Positions 13,152 through 24,114 of a stretch of DNA of 64,000 nt are shown here, one piece after another. The DNA is from Spongilla lacustris (taxonomy: Eukaryota > Porifera > Demospongiae > Spongillida > Spongillidae), in NCBI GenBank assembly GCA_949361645.1, contig OX442427.1, positions 5,816,757 to 5,880,756 on the forward strand, in the 5' to 3' direction. The notes under the pieces are model-generated. The model saw only the letters and a program-made list of their open reading frames with translations. It did no database searches and was not told the DNA's origin. The position numbers and the translations under genes were made by a program. Within the stretch, counting starts at the first letter, position 1, and each line of letters begins with the position of its first letter.

Positions 13152-15910
13152 GCTACACTTGCTTTGGAATTTATATAGAACGTTTTAGAATAGAAGCTTT
13201 GACCAATGTGTATGTATGCTGGCTTGCTTTGGCTAGTGCTGACATATATTTAGTTGCAGAATATTAAATTCTGGTGATTCTAACTGATTAAATGTAATAC
13301 ATAAAGTTGAGGGAATATAGTTACATTTCAATCTTTGTCTCCCAACTGTCTGTTCCAGCGCAAATCTAGAAATACGTTTATTATGGCAAATAGAAACAAA
13401 TTAAAGGGGTGAGAAAGAGGTTGCATATGCACTGTTATACATGTACCTTACTGTAGCAGAGTATCTTGGCTAAATGTGATGCTGTTTGATGTAATGTGAG
13501 CAAATTAAGCTACCCAAGAGGATGAAGAGTCTATTGAACCTCAGTGCAGAAATGAATACCGGGAATAAAGAAGCAGCTGATGTCGCACTCAATAGAGCCA
13601 TGCAGGCAGCTCATATAATTATGTCCAAGAGCACTGACGAAATCACAGGTTTCAGTTATTATCTGTCATGTAATCAGGCACCTATTGAAAGAATATTGGG
13701 ATTCTGGGAGGTCAAATGAAATTATTGTGGTACCTCTTAACCTAGTTTCAATTTATCTTAGTGGTTACAACAGAACTGCGATGAGTGATTGAGACGTCTG
13801 AGAATAGGAATATTTATGCAAACATGCATGTGGCTGTTAAAAAGAACGTATCATGATGTACGGAACAGAAAACCAAGCCGAGTGTTTTATTTATAGGTGG
13901 ATTTCAACCACAACCATACTTTGTTCATAACTCCATACAAATCTGAATAAGTGGAGCTGTAGTTCTCTTCACCAGCTATAGGTGTAACAGTGCAACGTAG
14001 CATACCTTTATGATTTTTAAATTGATTCATGTTTCTTCTATTTTTGCCTTGGTAATATATATGGGGCTTCATTTGCGGTCAAGTTTGAAAAATTGTGGCG
14101 ATTGTTTGGGAGAGGTCAAAGAAATCCAGTATTTAGGTAGCTCTTAACCTTGCTGAATAGTTTCCATTGACTTAATGTAGAACTGTGCATGATTGTCTGA
14201 GTGTATGTCAAAACTGGTCCGGTGTCAGACCAATTTTGGCAGTGAAAAGTGGTCCGCCTCGACCAATCTTCATATAACATATCAAGCATAAGTAATGGGA
14301 GAATGAACAAATAGTAGAGGCCGACAGGTTTTCACACTATAAGTAGGAAAGGGACTATGGGTATGGGTGTTGGAATGGTGGGAGATGGTAAGGTGTGGAA
14401 GATATTGATGACAGTGGAATGGTACTGCAGACAGTGTGGAGATTTTTAAATAGGGGGAAAGATGTATACATATGCACTCACACAGCAGCTGTATGCATAC
14501 AACGGTATGTGCACCTACACTATATACATGCACTCACACTTACACAAGCACTGAAACTGCACACAATCCACATGTATGCGCTCACACTATGCAAACATGC
14601 GGTCATGCACACAACACTTTTATGCATGTGTACAATCACTCCCATAAGGGGCACACTCACAGACATTCCCTAACACAGGTATGCAGTCACTCTAACCAGA
14701 ACACAGTTACTCTATAACAGGGCACCGTAACTCTCGAACAAGGCTAACTATAGGACATTGAGAGGTAGTTGTGTCTGTGAGAGGCTATGCAGTACAAAGT
14801 AGGCCTCTGAAACCTTTGTTTACACTTAGTTGAAATTTCAGTTATAAAACATCCCTGATACATGCATAAAACAAGACTTCATAGATTGTTTAGTTATTCT
14901 TTTGTTTGACGCACGACCCTTTTATATGTCTCGTTGCACGTATGTGTATAATCATAGCATCTCAAGAGGTCCTGCTTTGTTGGTGCATGCTGGCTTTGAT
15001 CGATTTATATAAATACTTCAAAATCAATTCACATCAATCAATGATTGGAGATGGGAAAGCCAAAGGGTACAGAGCTACCCCACTAAGTGCCTTACAGAGT
15101 ACCTCACTAAGTGCCTTACAGAGCTACCCCACTAAGTGTCTTACAGAGCTACCCCACAAAGTGCCTTACAGAGTACCTTGCAGAGTACTTTACAGAATAG
15201 CAAGCCTTACCACTAGTTACCAGTGAGATCAAATTCAAGTTCAAGTACAGCGGTGCAAAGAAAGAGTGTTTTTATCTTCATCCATGCCTGCATAGATTAA
15301 TAGAAGCATCCTAACAACAGAGAACAAGTAAAAAGGGCTTCAAATAATAGATAATAGAAAATGAAAGAGCCAGAAATAAATTCCAATATCAGCCTCAAAT
15401 CAAATATATAACTGATACAAAAACTCTCATTTGTGTTATGGTTGATTTATCTCCCAGTTCAAAACGTATAACGTCAATAGTGCTTGCAAAGTGCATTGAA
15501 ATCGACAAAGCTGCCTACAAATGGTTTTGTCTGGTACAAAACGTTAACCCTCATGACCGATTAAAGCCACTGCCAGTTTCCTATTCTGAAACTCTTTGCA
15601 TGATAAAACTAAATTTGAGTGATATACTTTATCGTATCAGTGATACAACTGGGGCAATGTATTACATTTACATGTGGGTGAACTTCGTCGTGTGTCAAAG
15701 AAATTTTTCCTGCTGTTGATGTTTTGTACGTACCGGTATATGATTAACATTGTTGTGTTACGAAGTGCGGATACCTTTGGACACCATCATTAATTCTCGT
15801 GTTAATGGCTTCTTTCTTACGAGGTACGAATAGCAGGCCAAGAGTGACGGCGTGTTAGAATTGCTTATTTTGGTGGAGGCGTGGCTAATTACCATTTCAG
15901 TCAACTTGCA
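13152..15910. other. Intergenic between the P450 and the GH31 genes
   Basis: No recognised gene. An open frame at 13522-13719 has plausible composition (alanine/asparagine-rich, soluble) but no family resemblance and no clear splice partners. 14460-14720 is a loose CA/ACACTCAC-rich stretch. 14205-14275 carries an ACTGGTCCGG/GTGGTCCG-type repeat that recurs near 58770-58860. Confidence 0.4.
15068..15195. repeat. Minisatellite, ~26-bp unit
   Basis: About five tandem copies of a unit based on CAGAGCTACCCCACTAAGTG then CCTTA, with point differences and shorter final units. Confidence 0.75.
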
Positions 15911-16547
15911 ATGATCTGTTGTCTAGGTCACCTGCTCCGCCCTCCTCTCTACCTGTGTCTGCTCCTATCGCTGCAGCAGGCTATGTGCTATGTCGTACCT
16001 CCAGCTGACCTCATAGGTGCGCTCTATGCAGAGTGGGCCCACTACCACTGGTGAGCAGGGCCACCTTCATATGTACCAGAATTGAGGGAGGGGCCTTCTA
16101 GATATTAATCCCCGCACAGAGGAGCATGCACTGTAGCGTGCGGAGTCAAGGACTCTTTGTCTTCTCTGCTAGTACGTAGCTTTGCTACGTTAATTATTCA
16201 TGTATAAATAAATACAGAACAAACACCGCTTATTAACACACCTTAACATGTCACGGTTCTGTTGGGGTGTTTGAGGATAGGAGTGGACCAGAATTGATCA
16301 CACATTGGCTCTAACCATCCATACATGTAGTAGTTCTGCTGCTACCAGCTAATTGAAAAGCGACCTCTGAGAAGGCACTCAAAGCCTCTGTCCCCAGGTC
16401 CCTAACCTCTCCACTGCTATACATGTATATGATTTATTTTACCAGTATAATTATAATTACATGTCATTTTAATTACTCGTGCGAAGTAAGTTATCCACAC
16501 ATACACATACTTAATGCTCTCATATATGCATATGCACACACATACAC

Positions 16548-16636
<89 letters not shown>

Positions 16637-19600
16637 CCTTTTTTTTTTTGCCACAGCCGACTAAATTGGTTGATGCATGCTTTTTATCAGTGGTAAAAAA
16701 CTTGCCAAGTGAGTTATATCATGAACTTCTAGAAGTTTAGCTGTGCGGCATCAACATCTGAGAGTTATTACTCCATATGAGCCATAAGGGACACACATGT
16801 CGACCTTGGACTTTACACTAGATAAGTGTACACCATCTTTTCCTTCCTCTTTAGGGTGTGGCTCTCAAGTGACAGGGCTGACCAGAGCTCCATGATGCAA
16901 TATGCACAGGACTACCTGGACCATGGGATTGAGGTTGGAGGATATCTATCTCTAAATGGACTGCCATTATGGTGCAGGTGATGTGATTGATGATGTCATC
17001 ATTACACAACACATGTAGGTTGGAGCGGTGGACTTAGACTCAGGGTGGTCAACAGGTTATAACAACTTCATTTTTGATGCCACGAAATATCCGAATGCAA
17101 CTGAAATGGTGTGACCTACTATACACTGATAGCAACGCTTTTGTGTACTCTCTCTCTTCCTCCTCTCTCCCTCTATCTTTCTCTCCCTTTTTTCTCTCAC
17201 CACCCCACCTCTTTTTACACACACACTTACACAAATACGCACTAACACACACACACTAACACACACTAACACACACACATTAACACACACACTAACACAC
17301 ACACATTAACACACACACTAACACACACACACCAACACATACACTAACACACACACTAACACACACACTAACACACACACACCAACACATACACTAACAC
17401 ACACTAACACATACACACGCACAGGTTGAATTTTTCCACTCCAAGAAGATCAGGGTGATTCTATGGGTCACCTCCATGGTGGACACAGACTCATCCAACT
17501 ATCAGGAAGCATTTGACAATGGCTATTTCATCAGGTGAGAAATCAACTGATAACTGCTATTATTTCAAATACTTCCAAACACATACACATACATGTATAT
17601 GGTATACACATGAACACACACTTAATTGGACACTCCTTCATGTCATAAGGAACATATTTGGTAAGCAGGCACTGTTAAAATGGTGGCATGGGACAGGAGG
17701 ACTTTTGGACTACACCAATGAGGAGGCAGTCCAGTGGTGGCATGACCAGATTGACCAGGTGAGTGGGCACTGTTTAGAGAAGGACATGTGTTGTAACATT
17801 ATTAAAAAGATGTCTAACTGAGGTCATCAGATGTGAGTTGCAGTGAATACACTGTGACTGGTCTGGGGAGGAGGAATTTCAGAGCACCACACCTCCCTTT
17901 GCCATTAATATTAAGATTAGTAAATTAACACATAGATGAGAATTGAGATCAAATATACACGTATTTAGCTCCTTATGCGTAGTGACCACACCTTCCCAAG
18001 GTACTGGCCCTGGGCATTGATGGATGGAAATGTGACGGAACAGATCCCTATATCCTGGAGCTGGTCATCCCTGTAGGGAAAGGAGGCGTGGTCACAAGGA
18101 GGGAGTACTCTGATGCCTACTATGGTGACTTCTTTGACTACACTCGGGCCAGGCTTGGGGATGACACACTGATCATGTCCAGGCCTGTTGATGGGTAAGG
18201 GGGAGGGGCTTGATAGGTAGGGGAGGGCTTGGTGGATAAGTGGGAGGGGCTTGATGGGTAAGGGGGAGGGGCTTTCTAGTAACTGGCCCATGTTCCTGAT
18301 GCCTGTCTTCCCCTCCCTTTGCAGTTATGACTTCATCTTCCTGGACTTCAGTCCACAGAGGGTGGTGTTCTCGGGCTGGGTAGGGGATGAGGACCCGACC
18401 TTTGATGGGCTGGTGCAGGCTCTGAAAAGATACCTCCAGTCTGCGTGGGCAGGTAGTGCACCAGTTACTGCAATCATAATGATTTGCCATGCATGCTCAT
18501 GCAGTCTGCCCAATCATGTCATCCACCAAGGCGATATTACTCATAACCCAGGGGTCCGCTAAATTTGATGGAATATTAGAACTGTGGAATATTTTTGCTT
18601 CTTGAAATTAGGCAAATGCCAACAAATTCGAGTTCGTGTTGTCTTATTATTGCTCCCCCAGTTCACCAACATACATGTATCAGGACAAACATATGATAGC
18701 ACAATCTCATTTGCACTCAGGTTATCCCAACTTTGGTTCAGACATCGGTGGTTACCGTGGCGGTAATGGGACTCTTGGGAGGACAAAGGAACTGTTCATT
18801 CGCTGGTCACAGCTTGGAGCCTTCTCTCCCCTCATGGAAAATGGAGGCAATAATGAACATCGGCCATGGATGTTTGACAGCAACAACCAGACACTGGACA
18901 TTTATAAAATGTATGTACTTTTATTAAGAGCATAAACTGTTTCATCTTCCTCACAACCTTCTCTTCCCCATTGATCTGGCACGTTCTTTACTAATGGCAC
19001 TTCCACCTCCTGTCCACCTCCTGTCTCCCTCCCACATCCCCTCTCCTCTCACTCTAATAACCTCCCTCCTCCCCAGCTTTGTGGACACACACTACCAGCT
19101 TGTGGATTACCTACTCACCACAGGTACAGAAGCCTTTGAGACCAACACCAGTTCTATTTTCCCACTTGCAAAGCACAGTAGCTTCATCGACAAGGTATAA
19201 CACAAATGTACACCCAGTGCTGTATATACACCCAGTGCTGTATGTACACCCAGTGCTGTATGTACACCCAGTGCTGTATATAAATCCAGTGCTGAATGTA
19301 CACCCAGTGCTGTATGTACACCCAGTGCTGTATATACATCCAGTGCTGTACGTACACCCAGTGCTGTATGGATATATCTGTGTTTTCAGCAAACCGATTG
19401 GAGTTAAAGATTGTGTAAAGTAGCCCACACATCAAGCTTCAAAAATGTTATACTTGTCATACTTTTTCTGTGACAATTAAATTGTCTGCATAATGCATTT
19501 TTAAGAACAGCATCTGTTTTATTGCATCGTGTAACCAAGTGTGTGATTAAAAAAATTGATTGACAATCAGTAAATTTAGCATGATAGATACATCAAATAA

Positions 19601-21224
19601 CAGTAGAGAAATGAATGCCAAAAATCTGCATTTCTAAATTTTCTAACATTGGTCCTACGTATAGGACTTGGCCCTGGAGATTAATGGTTAAGCAAAAGTG
19701 TAATGATTCTCTGAATCATAAATGTCTTTCATTTGAGTTTAGGTTGTTTTGAATTTAGTTAATTAACCAGTATAAGTGATGTTGCTCTATAAATGTACAT
19801 ATTTTTGGGTTGATAATGGTGGCAAGTGTAAGAAGTTTTTAAACAGAAATTTGCCCTTAAGTACTGTCGCTACATGTTTCATTTATATGTGTGGATTGAG
19901 CTCACAGTTCTCTCGGTGATGTCATCTTTTCTCCTTTCAGATTATTGACGACTTCAATCCAGACACCTACAACTACCTCCTTGGACCCAGCATACTGGTG
20001 GCTCCCATTATCTCCAATGACTCCACAGTCTCCATCACCTTCCCTGTGGGCAGCAACTGGGTGTACTGGTGGGACCATTCCAAAGTGTACCTGGGGGGCT
20101 CCACCTACCAGTTAACTGCTGTACCTTTGGAAGAGTTCCCTGTCTTTTTCAAAAATGGTACTTCAACGAGTGTATTCTTATATTCCTACCTCTCCTTCTC
20201 AATACTATCTTCCACAATCTTACCTACTCTTCATAGTCTGCCACTCCTGCCTCTCTTTCCATTTTCTCTTCTTAGATCTCATCTCTCCCACCTCTCCCAC
20301 TCCTTTTCTCATCTCTCTCTCCTTCCCTCATCTCTCTCACTCCTTCCCTCATCTCTCTTACTCCTTTCCTCATCTCTTAAACTCCTTTCCTCATCTCTCT
20401 CGCTCCTTCCCTCATCCCTCTCGCTCCTTCCCTCATCCCTCTCTCACTCCTTTTGCTATTTGTCTTCCAAAGGTACATTCCTTCCCCTACGTGTGACATC
20501 AGGGACACCACTGCTGGGGGAAGCAGGCTTGGCTGGCACCCTCTGCTGGGTGCTGCATTCACCTTCCATGTCTAGTTCCCAGACCCATCACACCTCTCAC
20601 ATCAGGCAATACCACGGACCCGGCATTGTAGCCACATACTGGTATGTAAAACCCTGCAGTGATTAGCACCAGAGGTACCCATGATCATCTGGCAAGACTA
20701 GCAGTACCTTTAAGCCCCAGGATCATGTGGCATGTCTAGCCATCCCACCTTGGGTCATGCGATTTATTACATTCTGCAGTAGGGGTTCCCCAATGCCATT
20801 AATAGTGTTGCAGGTACAATTGTATGTGCAAGTTACTATTGCATTTTATTTACAGTGCAATTAACCATAAACTACATGATTCAGGCAAAGTTTTCTTTAC
20901 ATCCAATATACCTTAATGCCAATATATGCACTCCCTCTATTGCACAGGTGGTTGGATCCAAGCTGCATTGCCATAGAGATCTCCGCCCACCCATCGGTCA
21001 ATTCTGTTGTACACCTCACTGGACTGAAGTCTCGTGTCGTCCATGTGCAGACACTGACTGCCGAGGGAGGTTGGAAGCCTGTTGAGAAGACAGAATCCCT
21101 GCAGGATGTAATGGGTGTGGCATCAGCCTACTGGCATCCTGTGGGCATGGCCTCCTCTGTGTTCCTCTACCCTGGGCCTTCTGGAGGGGAGGGGCACAGA
21201 TTGGATGTGTGCTTCGGAGTGTGA
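15911..21224 (+). CDS. GH31 family glycoside hydrolase, secreted, copy 1
   Basis: Twelve exons with continuous phase: 15911-16050, 16855-16933, 17019-17108, 17425-17534, 17650-17758, 18001-18194, 18325-18452, 18721-18910, 19077-19194, 19941-20157, 20473-20641, 20948-21224; 606 residues. ATG 15911 gives MICCLGHLLRPPLYLCLLLS, a plausible signal peptide, so an extracellular or lysosomal enzyme is likely. The barrel starts at once (HYHWVWLSS, VGAVDLDSGW), so the N-terminal beta-sandwich usual in GH31 is absent. Family signposts: GIDGWKCD with candidate nucleophile Asp188, SGWVGD with candidate acid/base Asp262, and GSDIGGY at 289-295, then the C-terminal beta domains. GH31 enzymes retain alpha-glycosidic configuration; the substrate cannot be read here. 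The gene has a tandem paralogue at 24115-31446. Confidence 0.88.
16539..16633. repeat. (CA)n microsatellite in GH31 copy 1 intron 1
   Basis: About 45 CA dinucleotides with one early CG interruption, then a T-run. It lies between exons 1 and 2. Confidence 0.95.
17215..17424. repeat. ACACTAAC-type minisatellite in GH31 copy 1 intron 3
   Basis: Irregular tandem ACACTAACACAC and ACACATTAAC units follow a pyrimidine-rich stretch and run right up to the acceptor of exon 4. The equivalent intron of copy 2 holds an unrelated CCCT satellite. Confidence 0.85.
19207..19370. repeat. 18-bp minisatellite in GH31 copy 1 intron 9
   Basis: About nine tandem copies of TGTACACCCAGTGCTGTA with minor variants, beginning about a dozen bases after the exon 9 donor. 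The start of the equivalent copy 2 intron has only scattered CAGTGCTG-like words, so the array expanded after the duplication. Confidence 0.9.
20275..20460. repeat. Polypyrimidine minisatellite in GH31 copy 1 intron 10
   Basis: Tandem units like CATCTCTCTCACTCCTTCC (about 19 bp) fill most of the intron up to the exon 11 acceptor. Related units occupy the same intron of copy 2. Confidence 0.85.
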
Positions 21225-21605
21225 ACATGTGCTAATGGGACAGCAGACATAAATGTGCTCTCAGCTATTAAGTATAAGTCAATATGAGTGACATCATTTT
21301 TAGATGTATGCAGTTTTAGGTATTGCATTTTACACCACCAGTTGGCAAGGTGGGCCCTAGACATCACCACTGGAAACATACTGGGAGGAGGAAGATGTTA
21401 ATAAGTTGGGAGAGGGAAGGTAAGAGTTAGACGTGATATTCTTGAAGGATGTACATGCTGTATTGTTCTCCCTCCTCCCCCCTTGTTTCCATAAGAGGCA
21501 CAAACGAGTGCTATAAATTGTACATGTATAAAGCGAGGCTGTTTCAACATCTGTGACTCAGTCAATTAAGTACCCAGAGCTATATAAACACCATATTTAA
21601 TTCAC
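21225..21605. repeat. 3' flank of GH31 copy 1, duplicated at 31447-31770
   Basis: Shared words such as CATAAGAGGCACAAA, GAGTGCTA and ATCTGTGACTCAG occur in the same order after both gene copies. The duplicated segment therefore extends about 350 bp past the stop codon and contains 3' UTR sequence. No clear AATAAA was located. Confidence 0.7.
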
Positions 21606-21769
21606 TGTCATGCAGCTTCCCTAAGCAAAGGTACGAGTCTACAGCCCTTGCAATAGATTTCGGTGAGGGTGAAGACAAAGAAGACTTCGAAACAGTAGCA
21701 TCGAAGTTGGATAGCCTATGCGTCAGAAGGACTTGCAAGCATGTGTTACGATCAGACAAGTTTTTTTCC

Positions 21770-22240
21770 AGCTAAAATAAAAGGGCCAAACCATCGATCA
21801 GTTTGTTCGAGTGCTACGCAAGCATGTTAAGGACTGTGATTTCGGAACGCTGAAGGATGACCTCATGTTACATGTGTTGATAAGAGGAATTGATAGTGAT
21901 CGAATCAGCCGCCATCTATTCGAAACAGATAAGCTGGAATTGGCCAAGGCCAGTGCAGATGTGCCAGGCCATGGAAGCTACATCTGCAGATCTTCAGGCC
22001 TGGAGCGACAGGAAATCAAAAGGTCAGGAAGAGGTTGCAGTGGTGAAAAACAGAATCCAGACTGAGGATGATGGATCAGATCAAGTAGCAGCGGTTCATT
22101 GGAAGGCAGGATCTGAGAAAGAAGAGACCTTCAATGTGGGTCCCCAAAGTCAAAGATAGTCCTATGAAAGGAAGAGGAATGGAAGAATGCACCAAGTGTG
22201 GTAGGTGTCACAGACCCAGACAATGTCCAGCATATTACCG
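21770..22240 (+). pseudogene. Ty3/gypsy-type gag fragment, frameshifted
   Basis: One frame (from about 21800) reads LRKHVKDCDFGTLKDDLMLH then a GIDSDRISRHLFE stretch, a pattern characteristic of metazoan gypsy Gag. Near 21955 the homologous frame shifts to VQMCQAMEATSADLQAW and on into a basic linker. At about 22186 a zinc-knuckle-like CTKCGRCHRPRQCPAY follows. No protease, reverse transcriptase or LTR was recognised nearby. This is a dead nucleocapsid/capsid remnant between the two GH31 copies. Confidence 0.8.
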
Positions 22241-24114
22241 ACCATGTATGATGGGTGTAGCGGAAATTCCTGCGGGTTCTGTCAGCTGGGGGTGAGAGAC
22301 AAGCTTGGTAGGGTTCACCAACTATGCTTTGAGGTACTCAGGACCCGTCATTGTTCCCTGTTATCTCTGGACACCAGTCTGATGTTGGAGTTGATCACTT
22401 ATGGCACAGAAGTCATTTGTGCAAATCTTCAAATTCTACAGGTATATACCACTAACTTTCTCAGGGAGAATGATCATTACCGGGAGCGACCTAGATGGGA
22501 CAGCTTGCAGAATCAAGTAGCAAAATGGACACTTCAGGGTTGCACAGCTGAGGTAAAAGATGGAAAAGTTCTTTTGCCTCAATGTAGACACCACATAGGT
22601 GTAGTTGAATCAGATGTAGGAATGCAGGAATTGAAATATTGAAAAGCATCTGCATTGGGACTAAACTGGTCACATTTTAGCAGATTGAGGATCAGGCCCT
22701 CTGTCGCTAGGATCTTTTTATCTATAGGTACCATGCATTAAGCAAGAGTTGTTGACATTGTGGGTCCGCTGCCAACTGTTTCAGGACTGATTGAAGGACT
22801 AGAGCAAAGAGCACTAGCCATGCCTGGGACCTGTTTTAGCCAAAAAAAACATTAGAAATTATGAAGGATTGGAAAATATGGACAGCGATTAATGTGCAAC
22901 CGGCACCTGCAATCGTCTCATGCTTTGATGACTTTGCCAGCTCACGAGAACGTACAATACGCTTTAAAGTACCGTCCAGAGCAAAGTTCAAGCATTAAGT
23001 AATTCATGTTTTATGGGCGTTATTCGTTTCCTGCGACTCATAGCAACGCCCACGATGTACCATGCGCGTTGACTTTAAACTGTAGTTTAGAAACATTTTG
23101 TAAAAGGTTACGGCAAATCAGATCATGCATGATAAGCAAAGCACTTAATATAACATACCAAATGGTAAGATAGTAGTAAACAAACGGCAAAGCCAAAGGT
23201 GTTAGATGTAAGTTGTAACACATACACCAATCAAAAAAAGCATTGACTCCTGGGGCTCCGCCTCAGACCCCAATAGGGGAGCTTTTTGCGCTACTACCCC
23301 AAGGCCATACACCCCCTAGCTGAGCGGGAGGGGTGCCCCCATCCCGCACTAGTCTCGCAAAAGCCAGACGTACTTCACCGTGACCGTTAGCGTACTGGAA
23401 AATTGATAGTCCCCGGTCCACGTCATAGTACCGGTACGGTCACCGCACCCTCACCGGGCCCGGGACTTTCTAAATATTCATTTCCACCGTGGCCGGACCG
23501 GTTCTTTTATCGCACATTTCCTAACCTCTGAAGGCTCTTTGTCAGAACATGTGCTCTCCATCACCTGATATCTACAGCTAAGCATTCAATTTTACCATCT
23601 TTTATCGATCTACATGCTTACATGTATGCTGCGTGTACAACACATGACATGCATTTAGGCTATGCCTCCTTATTCTGCTGGGAGTATTTTCTGTCTACTA
23701 GCAATTCGTTTAATTCTTCAAACGACAGAAAAATGTATCACCGCCATACATGTATTCCGAGGTAAAAATCTGACCATGACATCTAAGCATACAACTCCAT
23801 TTTAATAAAAAAAAAAATCAGTGCACTTTGAACTGAGCACGGTTTCACTCCCATCATGCGAGCTATTTAATACATGTACAATTTACTACATGTACAGCCT
23901 ATACGTGTTATGCGGAGTACGGATATCTTTGGGTACTCATGATCTGGTATGTAAACAATATGGTTTCTTTGATAAGCGGTAAGCATTCAGTAACGCTTAA
24001 CGTAGTCATCCAGAAAGTAGGTATAATGCAACCCAAACATAGCCCAGTTTAATGAAGGCGGGGCTGTTTGTACGTACTTGTTGGTGGACTAAACTGGCTT
24101 TTTTTGTCGTCTAG
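22241..24114. other. Intergenic between the GH31 copies
   Basis: A 145-codon open frame at 22205-22642 has no recognised domain and is probably retroelement debris. It contains a half copy of the family B element end at about 22440-22475 (ACCACTAACTTTCTCAGGGA). 23240-23480 is a GC-richer block. From about 23905 the sequence again resembles the region upstream of GH31 copy 1, near 15760, which marks the 5' edge of the duplication. Confidence 0.5.

Noticed and set aside
16417..16740. Cys/Val and Thr/His repeat ORFs
   Set aside because: Artefacts of the (CA)n microsatellite in intron 1 of GH31 copy 1.
17215..17424. Possible interstitial telomere repeat (ACACTAAC)
   Set aside because: Units are irregular and AC-rich and do not match TTAGGG or its complement CCCTAA.
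19079..19435. ORFs rich in HPVLYV or STGCTY repeats
   Set aside because: Produced by the 18-bp minisatellite, whose length is a multiple of three, so all frames stay open.
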